The notes beneath the pieces are model-generated. The model worked only from the letters and a program-made list of their open reading frames with translations. It ran no database searches and was not told the DNA's origin. Shown piece after piece: positions 1-8,739 of a stretch of 64,000 bases of DNA. Source of the stretch: Enhydrobacter aerosaccus (GTDB lineage: Bacteria > Pseudomonadota > Alphaproteobacteria > Reyranellales > Reyranellaceae); assembly GCF_900167455.1 (NCBI RefSeq), contig NZ_FUWJ01000001.1:1674001-1738000 (forward strand), in the 5' to 3' direction. The first letter of the stretch is position 1, and each line of letters starts with the position of its first letter. A program made the translations under genes and the position numbers.

Positions 1-139
1 GGACCCAAGACATAACCGCCTCACGCACTCCTCCGCCGCATCGATGGACGGAGGTCTCTCTAACGTCGGTTGTCGTCACTCAGGCGACATCAACTTTAAA
101 GTTCTGTGATCGGCCCTCGCCGCTTGGGGCCGCGCTCGA
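1..139. other. Left-edge non-coding stretch
   Basis: No gene could be supported before the end of the propeller protein at 140. No promoter, hairpin or repeat stands out. Confidence 0.4.
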
Positions 140-847
140 TTATTCGCCGGTGCGTATCCCGCGTGCGACGGAACCATTGCCGAGTGCAGAGTCTCGCCGC
201 GGGCGGCGAATCGCTCTCACCTTCCCGCTTTTCCCGCCGCCGCAAAAGAACCGGTCGCCGCCGTCGGACTCCAGGCCCGAAACGCCGACTCCCGGTGGCA
301 TCTCGAGACGCTCCAGCACATCGCCGGATCGAGGATCGATCCGGCGCACATCGCTCTCCTCGCCTTCCCAGGTGCCGTGCCACAGCTCGCCATCGACCCA
401 GCTGACACCGGTGACGAAGCGATTGGATTCGATCGTGCGCAGGATCGCGCCGGTATCGGGATCGAGCTGATGGATCTTACGGTTCCGATACTGCCCCACC
501 CACAACGTCCCTTCGGCCCAGGCGAGCCCGGAACCGCCGCCGCTCGGCGCCGGGATCGTGGCCAGGACGCGGCCCGTCGCCGGATCGATCTTCTGGATAC
601 GCTCATCGGCGAGCTGAAACAGGTGCCGGCCATCGAACGCCGTCCCGGCATGCGCCGGCACCTCGATCGAGCGCAGTGTCGCTCCGGTCTCGGGATCCAG
701 TGCCTTGAGCGCATCCCCCGCGGCAAACCAGACACGGTGTCCGTCGAAGGTGACGCCGCCCACCTGGTCCACGCCGGGGAACGGACCGTACTCGCGAATG
801 ATCTCGGCTGCTGATCGTTTCATGTCTTCCATCCTGGTTGCCGGCAT
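140..847 (-). CDS. PQQ/Kelch-like beta-propeller protein
   Basis: Predicted small beta-propeller of 235 residues, probably cytoplasmic because no signal peptide is visible. The sequence is built of repeats of about 40 residues that each carry an IDPATG or LDPDTG turn followed by a VxxxxVxGxxLW strand; at least four repeats are seen between residues 45 and 200. This is the pattern of glutamine-cyclotransferase-like and PQQ-like propellers. The C-terminal 25 residues are arginine-rich and atypical. Three ATGs compete for the start (847, 832, 823). The first begins one base after the TAG of the upstream regulator gene, so the two are probably translationally coupled. No substrate can be assigned. 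Confidence 0.6.
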   Translation of the reverse strand: MPATRMEDMKRSAAEIIREYGPFPGVDQVGGVTFDGHRVWFAAGDALKALDPETGATLRSIEVPAHAGTAFDGRHLFQLADERIQKIDPATGRVLATIPAPSGGGSGLAWAEGTLWVGQYRNRKIHQLDPDTGAILRTIESNRFVTGVSWVDGELWHGTWEGEESDVRRIDPRSGDVLERLEMPPGVGVSGLESDGGDRFFCGGGKSGKVRAIRRPRRDSALGNGSVARGIRTGE

Positions 848-848
848 C

Positions 849-2069
849 CTAGTCGCCCGGCAGAAACGCAGGGAGTAACAACGCGGTCGTGAATCCCGGC
901 ACCGGCGGCGTCATCCATCGGCGCGCGCGTCCGCGGCCGAACGACTGCACCTTGCCGGCCGCCGCCAGCGAATCGAGGGCCCGCTGCACGGTGCGTTGGC
1001 TGGCGCCCAAGGCCAATGCCAGCGCTGAGCTCGACCAAGACTCACCGTCGGCCAGGAACGCCAGGACCGCGCCATGCTCCTCCTCGACCGGCCGTGCCAG
1101 CACCGCGATCGTGCCATCGCGACGGGGCGCCAGCGCAAATCCCCGCTTGGTGGCGCGCAGGTCGGCCAGCGGTCGAAGCAGGGTGCGCAACCGTCCGACC
1201 TCGACTCGCAACCGCACGCGATGCGATTCGTCGGCAACCTTGCCGCGAAAGGCCAGCGCGATGAGCGCATCGCGGGCCACATCGCCAGGCCACGCCTCGG
1301 CCAGCGCGCGCGCGAGTACGAACAGGACCGGCCGCGTCGCCAGCGACACAACCGTGCCGGCCTGGCGCACAGCATGACGGCAGGCATCGACGACGAGGAC
1401 CTGCGAGGCCAACACGGTCTCGACCGCGTCGAGCCGCAGCACCCGCTCCTCGCCGCGCTCGATCAGGCGCGCGGCCGGCGCATCGAGCGTTCGGGCAGCG
1501 CTTTCGACCTCCGCCGTCAGCGCCGGAATATCGGCCTGCCGCGCGGCCTCCGCGGCCCGGGTCAACGCCGTCCGCGCGGCCTTCGTGCGCAGCCGCCGGA
1601 TCGCGATGCCGGCAACGACCAGCTCGTGAGCAGTCCGCAACGCGGGCGGACACGGCGCCGGATCGAGCGCCGCGAGCGCGCGTTCGGCCTCGTCGAGGCG
1701 GCCGATCAGCAGCAGGCGCCGGACCTCGAGATAGCCGGCATGCGCAGCATTCACCGGGTCGCCTTGTTCGTCGAGGATCGCCCGCGCCATGTCGAGTGTC
1801 TTGGCCGGCCAGCCGAGGTCGCGCGACGCCAGCGCGATCTCGGCCTCGGCGACGACGCAGCGCGCGCGGGCCACGGCCTCCTTCGGTCCGAAGGCACGCG
1901 CTGCCCGGCGCAACAGGCTGCGGGCGCGCTCGAGATCGCCGAGCTGCGCCATGGCGATGCCGCGCAGCGCCAACGCCGCCGCATCGTCGCGCAGCGCGAC
2001 GCGGTTCAGCGCGCCGAGAGGATCACCGGCGGCGAGGGCGCGCGCCGCGGCCGTGATCAGAGAGTCCAT
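849..2069 (-). CDS. TPR-containing winged-helix transcriptional regulator
   Basis: A predicted DNA-binding regulator of 406 residues. The N-terminal half (about 1-190) is alanine/leucine-rich helical repeats of TPR character (an ALRGIAMAQLGDLERA unit). A middle segment (about 235-320) contains GRLRTLLRPLADLRA, resembling the OmpR/SARP-type effector fold, and a C-terminal helix-turn-helix (about 355-395) contains LGASQRTVQRALDSLAAAG. The chosen ATG (2067-2069) starts MDSLITAAARAL; the frame is open far upstream only because it is antisense to the divergent gene. It lies 90 bp from the divergent DUF899 gene and is coupled to the downstream propeller gene, so it may control either. Confidence 0.65.
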   Translation of the reverse strand: MDSLITAAARALAAGDPLGALNRVALRDDAAALALRGIAMAQLGDLERARSLLRRAARAFGPKEAVARARCVVAEAEIALASRDLGWPAKTLDMARAILDEQGDPVNAAHAGYLEVRRLLLIGRLDEAERALAALDPAPCPPALRTAHELVVAGIAIRRLRTKAARTALTRAAEAARQADIPALTAEVESAARTLDAPAARLIERGEERVLRLDAVETVLASQVLVVDACRHAVRQAGTVVSLATRPVLFVLARALAEAWPGDVARDALIALAFRGKVADESHRVRLRVEVGRLRTLLRPLADLRATKRGFALAPRRDGTIAVLARPVEEEHGAVLAFLADGESWSSSALALALGASQRTVQRALDSLAAAGKVQSFGRGRARRWMTPPVPGFTTALLLPAFLPGD

Positions 2070-2159
2070 TCGAATCCCGCCACACTTGTCACTCTCACCG
2101 TCCGCAGCCCGACCCTTATCTATCCCACGCCCATCAACCGCCCGAAAGGGAGAAGGATC

Positions 2160-2924
2160 ATGACGACACACATCACGGGAACGCGCGAACAGTGGCTGAC
2201 CGCACGGCTCGACCTGCTCGAGGCCGAGAAGGAACTGACGCGGCGCGGCGACGAGCTGGCGCGCCGCCGCCAGGCGTTGCCCTGGGTCCGCGTCGAGAAG
2301 GACTATCGCTTCGACACCGAGGACGGCACCGTCTCGCTGGCGGACCTCTTCAAGGGCCGCTCGCAGCTCCTCGTCTATCACTTCATGTTCGGGCCCGACT
2401 ACAAGGCCGGCTGCCCCTCCTGCTCGTCGGTGGCCGATGGCTTCGATGGCTCCGTCGTGCATCTCGCCAACCATGATGTGGCGCTGACGGCGGTGTCGCG
2501 GGCGCCGCTCGCCAAGCTGCAGGCCTACAAGCGGCGCATGGGCTGGAGCTTCCCGTGGGCGTCCTCGCAGGGCGGCGACTTCAACTTCGACTTCAACGTC
2601 TCCTTCACCGAGACGCAGCAGCGCGAGGGCGGCATCGACTACAACTTCCGCCGCGGCGGCCATGCCATGGACATGACGCCAGCTCCGGCGCCGGTCGTCG
2701 AGTTCGCCGCCACCTGCGGCACCGACGCCGCCACCTATGCCCGCGACCGGCCCGGCATGAGCGCCTTCGTGATCGAGGACGGCGTCGTCTATCACACCTA
2801 CTCCACCTACGCGCGCGGCGTGGACGGCATCTGGAGCATGTACCAGTGGCTCGACCGCGCGCCCAAGGGACGCAACGAGGCTGGCGTGTGGTGGCGCCGC
2901 CACGACGAATACGGCGCGCGCTGA
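2160..2924 (+). CDS. DUF899 thioredoxin-like protein
   Basis: Belongs to the DUF899 family of thioredoxin-fold proteins. The 254-residue product has the family signatures VEKDYRFDTEDG (about residue 44), LLVYHFMFGPDY (about 71-82) and AGCPSCSSVADGFDG with a CPSC pair at residues 85-88, plus the Trp-rich central part (RMGWSFPWASS) and the terminal DGIWSMYQWLDRAPKGR. The CPSC pair suggests thiol redox chemistry, but the reaction is not established. The start is set by the GGGAGAAGG ribosome-binding site directly before ATG 2160. It is divergent from the TPR/winged-helix regulator and followed 8 bp later by a DUF2182 gene. Confidence 0.85.
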   Translation: MTTHITGTREQWLTARLDLLEAEKELTRRGDELARRRQALPWVRVEKDYRFDTEDGTVSLADLFKGRSQLLVYHFMFGPDYKAGCPSCSSVADGFDGSVVHLANHDVALTAVSRAPLAKLQAYKRRMGWSFPWASSQGGDFNFDFNVSFTETQQREGGIDYNFRRGGHAMDMTPAPAPVVEFAATCGTDAATYARDRPGMSAFVIEDGVVYHTYSTYARGVDGIWSMYQWLDRAPKGRNEAGVWWRRHDEYGAR

Positions 2925-2932
2925 GACCGGCC

Positions 2933-3589
2933 ATGGACGCGATGCCGATCTGCGGCCGGACCGGGCTCGACGGCGCGGCATCCTTCCTCGGCATGTGGAG
3001 CGTGATGATGGCAGCGATGATGCTGCCATCGCTGCTGCCGACGCTGTGGCGCTATCGTCAGACCCTCGGTTGCCAGATGCTCGATGGCCAGACCCTCGAT
3101 AACCTGCCGGCAGGACGTCCTGATCTGCTGACCGCGCTGGTGGGAGCGGGCTATCTCGCTGTCTGGATCGCTTCGGGCCTGATCGTCCTGCCCCTCGACG
3201 CGGCAGTGACGGCGATCGAGAGCGACGGTCCGCTCGTCCCGGGCGCGATCGTCGTGATGGCCGGCATGTTCCAGTTCACCGCCTGGAAGACTCGCACCCT
3301 CACCGGCTGCCGCGAGATGCCGACACGCGACCGGCTGGTGCCGGCGAACGCTGTCACGGCCTGGCGACACGGCGTGCGCCTTGGCGTTCACTGCGTCTGT
3401 AGTTGCGCCGGCCTGACGGCGGTCCTGCTCGTCGTCGGGCTGATGGACTTGCGCGCGATGCTGCTCGTCACGGCAGCGGTCACGCTCGAACGCCTGGCGC
3501 CCAATGGGCCGCGCACCGCACAGGCGCTCGGCATCGTCATCGTCGCCATCGGCCTGCTGCTCGGCGCCCGCGGCATCGCCCTCGCCTGA
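2933..3589 (+). CDS. DUF2182 predicted metal-binding membrane protein
   Basis: An integral membrane protein of 218 residues from the DUF2182 family. The hallmark methionine-rich motif WSVMMAAMMLPS occurs at about residues 22-33, followed by hydrophobic segments near 70-90, 100-115, 155-175 and 195-215. The later signatures are partly conserved: a CRE motif near 123 and GVRLGVHCVCSC near 143-154, which carries the two cysteines of the family's HCxxCC-like region. Function is unknown; metal binding is proposed for the family from the Met and Cys clusters. The start lies 8 bp after DUF899, so the two probably form one transcript. Confidence 0.75.
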   Translation: MDAMPICGRTGLDGAASFLGMWSVMMAAMMLPSLLPTLWRYRQTLGCQMLDGQTLDNLPAGRPDLLTALVGAGYLAVWIASGLIVLPLDAAVTAIESDGPLVPGAIVVMAGMFQFTAWKTRTLTGCREMPTRDRLVPANAVTAWRHGVRLGVHCVCSCAGLTAVLLVVGLMDLRAMLLVTAAVTLERLAPNGPRTAQALGIVIVAIGLLLGARGIALA

Positions 3590-3716
3590 CACGCCATCGG
3601 GTGTCGCATGGTCACAGGCACCGGAGGACAAAGCACGCTATCTAAGGTTGCGGAGGCGGCGCGCACTTGCACATGCGTTGCATCCGCTCGTCCTGGTCGA
3701 TTGCTTCGAGGCGTGT

Positions 3717-4697
3717 GTGCTGTCCTTCGTCGAACGTCATGTCGTCGCCTGCCTTATCGGCGCGATCGCCGCGGTCTTCCTGGTCTACGAGATCTCGGTC
3801 GGCTTCTTCGCCTATACCGGCGACGCCTTCGTCGAGACGGACGTGATCTTCCTGGCGCCGGAAGTGTCCGGCCCGATCGCCGCCCTGCCCGTCATCGACG
3901 ACACCGTCGTGCGGGCCGGCGACACCGTTGCCCAGATCGAGCCACAGCCGTTCGAGATCGCGGTCGCCTCGGCCGAGGCCGAAGTGGCGCTGACGACGGA
4001 GCGCATCCGCCTGGCCGAGGCCGCCATCGCCGAGGCCACCGCCACGGTCGCCGCCGCCCAGGCCTCGCTCAAGGATGCGCTCACCGAACGCGCCCGCGCC
4101 GAGGCGCTGGTACAGAGCGGCGGCGTGTCGGCTGCGGCATGGGATCAGGCGCGGCGCGATGCCCGCGTCGCCGCCGCCGACCTGCGCAAGGCCGAGGCGC
4201 TGGCGTCGGTGTCGGAGACCCTGGTCGCGGTGCGCCGCGCCGAGCGCGTGGCGGCCGGCCAGGCGCTCGACAAGGCCACCTACGATCTCTCGCGCACCCG
4301 CCTCGTCGCGCCCGTCTCCGGCCGGGTGGCGCCGCTGGTGGCGCACACCGGCGACTATGCCACCACGGGCAAGACCGTGGCCGCCATCGTCTCCGACGAG
4401 AACTGGTACATCAAGGCGGCGCTGAACGAGCGCCATCTCGCCCGCGTGCGGCCCGGCCAGACGGTGCTGTTCACCATCGGCTCCGAACCGTGGCGGCTGC
4501 ATGTCGGGACGCTGCGCGCGGTGGCGCCCGGCATCGCCCGCAACGACGCCGATCCGCGCGCCCTGCCCTACGTGCCGCTGGATGTCGACTGGATCCGCGT
4601 GCCGCGCCGCTTCCCGGTGATCATCGACATGGGGCCGCTGCCGGCGGAGCGTCCGCTCTATCGCGGCGCCGATGCCCGCGTGCTGATCTGGTTCTGA
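3717..4697 (+). CDS. HlyD-family efflux periplasmic adaptor (EmrA/AaeA type)
   Basis: Membrane-fusion adaptor of 326 residues. One N-terminal membrane anchor (about 9-30) is followed by a lipoyl-type half motif (VSGPIAALPVIDDTVVRAGD, about 47-66), a long alanine-rich coiled coil (about 75-190) and the second lipoyl half (APVSGRVAPL, about 199-208). It ends in a barrel domain and VLIWF, as in AaeA-like adaptors. No ATG fits; the best start is GTG 3717 preceded by GAGG. The next gene is a FUSC-family transporter 5 bp downstream, so the pair should form an AaeAB-like exporter for aromatic acids or related compounds. The substrate is not shown. Confidence 0.75.
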   Translation: MLSFVERHVVACLIGAIAAVFLVYEISVGFFAYTGDAFVETDVIFLAPEVSGPIAALPVIDDTVVRAGDTVAQIEPQPFEIAVASAEAEVALTTERIRLAEAAIAEATATVAAAQASLKDALTERARAEALVQSGGVSAAAWDQARRDARVAAADLRKAEALASVSETLVAVRRAERVAAGQALDKATYDLSRTRLVAPVSGRVAPLVAHTGDYATTGKTVAAIVSDENWYIKAALNERHLARVRPGQTVLFTIGSEPWRLHVGTLRAVAPGIARNDADPRALPYVPLDVDWIRVPRRFPVIIDMGPLPAERPLYRGADARVLIWF

Positions 4698-4702
4698 CCG
4701 CC

Positions 4703-5716
4703 ATGGAGACGCCCGGCTGGGACGCCCGCCAGGGCATCCTCACGGCGGCAAGCGTCGTGCTGGCGGTGGCGTTCGCAGCCCTGCTCGGCATCGACGGCCT
4801 GTGGTGGGCCGCCATCTCCGCCTGGATGGTCGCCAACCCCGATTTCAGCGCCCTGTGGCGCAAGGCGATCATGCGCCTCCTCGGCACCGCCGTCGGCCTG
4901 GCGCTGGGCTACTGGCTCGCGATCGTCATGGAAGGCTTCCCGCCCTATCAGGCGCTGGCTGTGTTCGTCGCCTGCGGCCTCGGCTGCTACCAGCGCTTCG
5001 CCAGCCCCTACGGCTACGCCTGGTTCTACGGCTGCCTCACGCTGATGCTGATCGTCACCGTCAGCATCATCGAGACCGATACGCTGTTTATCTACGCCCA
5101 GTCGCGCTTCCTCGAGATCGCCTGCGGCGTCGTCGCCAGCGCGCTCGTGCACGCCGTGCTCCTGCCCCGCCGCTCGACCGCGCCGCCGCCCCCACCGGCC
5201 GCGGCCGACGGCGACAAGTCGGGCCTGTTCTACGCCGCGCTCGTCGGCGGCTTCTCCGGCGTCGCCCTGATGGCGCTGTGGTCGCTGACCGGACTGCCGG
5301 CGCTGTCGCAGGCCATCCTCTCCTGCATGTTCGTCGTCGACCGCGACTTCGGCACCGGCCGCGTCCGCGCCCGCCAGCGCTTCATCGGCTGCCTGCTGGG
5401 CGCAGCGCTGGGACTCGCCGCCCTGCTGTTCGAGCTCGACAGCCTGCCCGTCTACGCGACCGTGCTGTTCGCCGGCATCTTCTTCTTCTCCCGCCTGCAT
5501 CACGGCGGCGGCCGGCAATCCTATATCGGCACCCAGGGCGGCCTCGCCTTCATCGCCGCCCTGGTCACCGACGGCGGTCCCCCCAACGCCCTGCTGCCGG
5601 TGATCGACCGCGTCGCCGGCATCTTCATCGGGGTCGCGGTGATGGTGACCATCTCCTACATCCTCGTCACCCTGATGGGCCGGCCGCGATCGGCACCGAC
5701 GACATCCGGCACCTGA
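4703..5716 (+). CDS. FUSC-family inner-membrane transporter
   Basis: Inner-membrane exporter component of 337 residues. It has two halves of several transmembrane helices each (about 10-150 and 175-320) separated by a proline-rich linker (APPPPPAAA, about 160). The first half begins LTAASVVLAVAFAALLGIDG and WWAAISAWMVANPDFSALWRK, typical of FUSC/AaeB proteins. The usual large cytoplasmic insert is absent, so this is a short form. It directly follows the HlyD-type adaptor, its likely partner. Downstream is a 212 bp gap with a dispersed inverted repeat. Confidence 0.75.
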   Translation: METPGWDARQGILTAASVVLAVAFAALLGIDGLWWAAISAWMVANPDFSALWRKAIMRLLGTAVGLALGYWLAIVMEGFPPYQALAVFVACGLGCYQRFASPYGYAWFYGCLTLMLIVTVSIIETDTLFIYAQSRFLEIACGVVASALVHAVLLPRRSTAPPPPPAAADGDKSGLFYAALVGGFSGVALMALWSLTGLPALSQAILSCMFVVDRDFGTGRVRARQRFIGCLLGAALGLAALLFELDSLPVYATVLFAGIFFFSRLHHGGGRQSYIGTQGGLAFIAALVTDGGPPNALLPVIDRVAGIFIGVAVMVTISYILVTLMGRPRSAPTTSGT

Positions 5717-5721
5717 AAAGA

Positions 5722-5851
5722 GATCCCTCGACTGCGCTCGGGACGATGGAAGTGCATCTCGGGATGACGATGGAAGTGCGTCTGTCAGGATGTGGCCGGC
5801 GTCGAACGCTCCATCCGAAATCTCCGTCATCCCGAGCGTAGTCGAGGGATC
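5722..5851. repeat. Inverted pair of a dispersed GATCCCTCGACTGCGCTCGG repeat
   Basis: Two 22-bp arms at 5722-5743 and 5830-5851 are reverse complements with one mismatch. They carry the core CCCTCGACTGCGCTCGGGA, about 86 bp apart. A diverged third copy (GATCCCTCGGCTGCGCTCAG) lies at 28922-28943. Related GTCATCCCGA...GAGGGAT units occur at 11.3-11.6 kb. This looks like a REP-type intergenic repeat family. It fills the otherwise empty gap between the FUSC and HNH genes. Confidence 0.75.
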
Positions 5852-5928
5852 CGTTTCGGCGGCATGCGCCCACGGGGAGTAAAGACCAGAATCGTCGTGG
5901 CGCGGACGGCTGCCTTATCCTGGCGCGC

Positions 5929-6426
5929 ATGAAACGGTCCGATCGCCCATCGCCGGCGCAGAAGCCCCGCGCTGCCCGGCGCCCTCCTCGCAAACGCACC
6001 ATCGGCAATGGCAAGCGCTGCCCCAAGGCCTGGAGCGCGGCGCAGCGCCTGGCCCATCACACGCGCCGCGACCCGTTGAGCGGCTGCCTGATCTGGCAGG
6101 GCCCGCCCAACGCCAAGGGCTACGGCCAGGTCCGCTGCCACCAGCGCACCTGGCTGGCGCATCGCTGGGCCTGGACCATCGCCAACGGCCCGATCCCGCC
6201 CGGCGCCTTCCTGTGCCATCGCTGCGACGAGCGCCGCTGCGTCAACCCCGAGCACCTGTTCCTGGGCACGCATGCCATCAACATGGCCGACCTCAAGGCC
6301 AAGCGCATCGCCTGGGCGACGCCGGCCGCGCTCACCGTCTCGCCGGATGCGGCGGCGATCCGCATCCTCTATCGCGGCATCGAGCTGGTGGGCGAAGTGG
6401 TGCTCAAGCCCGTCCGCGGCTCGTGA
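5929..6426 (+). CDS. HNH endonuclease-like protein
   Basis: Small basic protein of 165 residues with a phage-type HNH nuclease signature. After an Arg/Lys-rich N-terminus (1-35), the core holds SGCLIWQG (about 51), GYGQVRCHQRTWLAHRWAW (about 64-82) and the zinc/HNH segment LCHRCDERRCVNPEHLFLGT (about 94-113), followed by NMADLKAKR. The C-terminal 45 residues do not look like the usual DNA-binding repeat of phage homing nucleases. It stands alone without other phage genes, so it could be a domesticated nuclease or a remnant of a homing element. Confidence 0.75.
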   Translation: MKRSDRPSPAQKPRAARRPPRKRTIGNGKRCPKAWSAAQRLAHHTRRDPLSGCLIWQGPPNAKGYGQVRCHQRTWLAHRWAWTIANGPIPPGAFLCHRCDERRCVNPEHLFLGTHAINMADLKAKRIAWATPAALTVSPDAAAIRILYRGIELVGEVVLKPVRGS

Positions 6427-6428
6427 CA

Positions 6429-6447
6429 GCGGCCGCGGATCGGCCGC
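6429..6447. terminator. GC-rich hairpin between convergent genes
   Basis: A perfect 7-bp stem (GCGGCCG / CGGCCGC) with a 5-nt loop lies 2 bp after the HNH gene stop and before the convergent DM9-like gene. It has no T-run, so terminator function is only likely from position. Confidence 0.35.
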
Positions 6448-6477
6448 CCTTCGCCAGCCTCATTGGACTCACTGCCC

Positions 6478-7533
6478 TCATTGAATCGTGCCGATCAGCA
6501 GCCGCGTGGGCTTGAACATGCTGTAGGGGTTCGGTCCGCCCATATCGAAGTAGGTGACCTCGCAGACGTCGTCATAGACCCAGCCGATACCGCCCGCCAG
6601 GGAGCAGACGACCTGGTCGAGGCCGAACTCGTTCTTGCCGATATTCACCACGTTGGGCGGGAACCGACCGGCATTGCCCGGCTGGCGCTTGTTGCTGCCC
6701 TCGGCCCAGCGCGCGCCGCCGCCGCCGGCAAGCACGAGGAAGGCGATCGGACCTTCCAGGGGTTGCGGGGCGCCGCCGTAGCTGCCGAAGCACTGCCGGC
6801 CGGTCCACAATCCCACTCTCGTCCCCGGCGCCGAGCCTCCGTGACGGCCGCGGCAGACGGCATAGTGCGGCTCGTCGGGTGCGACGACGACATTGGCCGG
6901 CGGTGCCCCCGCAGCGACCCAACGGTACTGCGGGACGCCCGTGCCGTTGTTGGGCGCCGGCCCGCCCGCGGTCCCGGCCGTGGCCGCACCGGCGGCCGGA
7001 CCGCCGGACGCCGCGCCGGGAGCGCCGACCGGCCGGTCGACGCCGAGCAGCACGAACACCGGCGCCTGGCCGTTCGTCGCCAGCACCGTCGAACACGTCC
7101 CCTCATAGAGCGCGCCGACGCCGCCCTGCTGGCTGCACACATATTGGGTCGTGATGCCGCCGAACAGGTCGCCGGCATTGAGCGCCCCAGCCAGCGACCG
7201 GCGCCCTGGCACCCAGCGCGCCGGGCTGCTCCCCGGCGCCACGACCAGGAACTGGAGCTCGCGATTGGAACTGACCTTGCTGCCGCCATCGAAGATCATG
7301 CAGTGGCTGCCGTCCCAGGAGCCGACCCACAAGCCGCCGCCGCGGTTCTGGGCACGGCAGGTCGCAGCGTGCGGCGGCTCGGGCGCGGTGACGGCATTGG
7401 CCGGCGGCGCGCTGGCCTTGACCCAGTTGTAGACCGGCATCGCCTCGCCCTGCGCGGCGGCGACGCCCGGCAACACCAACACCCCGAGCAGCGCCGCTGC
7501 CATGGCAGCCGCCGGCCGAATTCGATCGAACAT
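6478..7533 (-). CDS. Secreted duplicated DM9/DUF3421-like protein
   Basis: Predicted secreted protein of 351 residues with a signal peptide ending near residue 27 (GVAAAQG). The mature part is a tandem duplication. Each half starts with a DM9-like unit (YNWVKASAPPANAV at about 35; YRWVAAGAPPANVV at about 206), with W, PPAN, C, G-x-W and C-x-x-YGG positions in register. Each unit is followed by a second unit with a spaced cysteine pair (VCSQQGG...TC and VCSLAGG...VC). An Ala/Gly/Pro linker (about 170-195) joins the halves. DM9 repeats are known from lectin-like proteins, so carbohydrate binding is possible but unproven. The gene is isolated. Confidence 0.55.
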   Translation of the reverse strand: MFDRIRPAAAMAAALLGVLVLPGVAAAQGEAMPVYNWVKASAPPANAVTAPEPPHAATCRAQNRGGGLWVGSWDGSHCMIFDGGSKVSSNRELQFLVVAPGSSPARWVPGRRSLAGALNAGDLFGGITTQYVCSQQGGVGALYEGTCSTVLATNGQAPVFVLLGVDRPVGAPGAASGGPAAGAATAGTAGGPAPNNGTGVPQYRWVAAGAPPANVVVAPDEPHYAVCRGRHGGSAPGTRVGLWTGRQCFGSYGGAPQPLEGPIAFLVLAGGGGARWAEGSNKRQPGNAGRFPPNVVNIGKNEFGLDQVVCSLAGGIGWVYDDVCEVTYFDMGGPNPYSMFKPTRLLIGTIQ

Positions 7534-7737
7534 CTCTCTCCCCGTTTCCCACAGTCATGTCGCGATGCCGGGGCTCCTCGCCCGGGCCTTCGCGATATCC
7601 CGTCAGGCCGGGACGGAGTCCAGCGAGCCGACTGGCCGTGCCTCTGGAAAACCGCGCGCCAAGACGGCCGGCAATGCTTGCGAGCCGCGCCGCAACGGCA
7701 TCCAATGGCCGAAAGGACAAGTTTGCGGGGAAACGAC

Positions 7738-8739
7738 ATGACAGGCATCAGGATCGGCCGCCGCCGCGTGCTGGGCGGCGTCGCGGCGGTGGGCACGGCA
7801 ACGATCGGCAACCCCTTCCTCACCCGCAGCGCCCGCGCGCAGGCAACCTTCCCGAGCCAGGCGGTCACGCTGATCGTGCCCTTCCCGCCCGGCGCCTCGA
7901 CCGACGTCACCTTCCGCATCGTCGCGGCCAAACTCTCGGAGATGTGGAAGCAGCCCGTGGTGGTCGACAACAAGGGCGGCGCCAACGGCATCATCGCCGC
8001 CGAGGCGGTGGCGCGGGCGAAGCCGGACGGCCACACGCTGCTCACCACCTCGTCGATGACGCATGCCGGCAACCCGGTGCTCTACGACAAGCTGCCCTAC
8101 GACCCGATCCGCGACTTCGAGCCGGTGACGCGCATGAGCCTGGTGCCGCTGGTGATGCTGGTGCATCAGGGCCTGAAGGTGCGGACGCTGGCCGAGCTGA
8201 CGGCCAGGCTGAAGGCCGAGCCGGGCAAGCACAATTTCGGCTCCGGCGCGATCTCGGCGCGGGTGGCGGGCGAGCTCTACCGCATGCTGACCGGCGTCGA
8301 CGCCGTGCACGTCGCCTACCGCAACAACCAGCTCGCCGCGCCCGACCTCAAGGCGGGCACGATCTCCTTCATGGTGCCCGACCTCTCCAGCGCCAAGATG
8401 ATCCTGCAAAGCGGCTGGGCCGATGCGCTGGCCGTGACGCAGAAGGACGCCAGCCCGATGCTGCCCGGCGTGCCGGGCGCCGACGTCGCCGGCCTGCCCG
8501 GCTTCGTCTTCACGACCTGGTCGGCCGTCTACGCCCCACGCGGCACGCCGAAGGCGATCGTCGATAAATTGAACAAGGACTTCATCGCCGCCGGCACCTC
8601 ACCCGAGGTCAACGAGAAGCTGCTGGCGCTGGGCGGCCCCATGACCCCGACCAGCCCCGAGGAGCTGCGCCAGTTCACGCTCAGCGAGATCGAGGCGTGG
8701 CGGAAGGTGGTGAAGGCGGCGGATATCAGGATTGAGTGA
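7738..8739 (+). CDS. Bug-family tricarboxylate-transporter binding protein
   Basis: Periplasmic solute receptor of the Bug/TctC family, 333 residues. A twin-arginine-like leader (RIGRRRVLGG) ends near ARAQ at residue 35. The mature protein starts with the family signature VTLIVPFPPGASTDVTFR (about 43-60) and continues with VVVDNKGGANGIIAAEAVARA (about 75-95), YDPIRDFEPVT and NFGSGAISAR. ATG 7738 lies after a weak AAACGAC region. No TctA/TctB membrane genes are nearby, so this is an orphan receptor as is usual for this expanded family. The ligand is probably a carboxylate. Confidence 0.85.
   Translation: MTGIRIGRRRVLGGVAAVGTATIGNPFLTRSARAQATFPSQAVTLIVPFPPGASTDVTFRIVAAKLSEMWKQPVVVDNKGGANGIIAAEAVARAKPDGHTLLTTSSMTHAGNPVLYDKLPYDPIRDFEPVTRMSLVPLVMLVHQGLKVRTLAELTARLKAEPGKHNFGSGAISARVAGELYRMLTGVDAVHVAYRNNQLAAPDLKAGTISFMVPDLSSAKMILQSGWADALAVTQKDASPMLPGVPGADVAGLPGFVFTTWSAVYAPRGTPKAIVDKLNKDFIAAGTSPEVNEKLLALGGPMTPTSPEELRQFTLSEIEAWRKVVKAADIRIE

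Noticed and set aside
1074..2159. In-frame upstream extension of the DUF899 gene
   Set aside because: Family similarity begins at the ATG 2160 with a good ribosome-binding site; the extension overlaps the divergent regulator.
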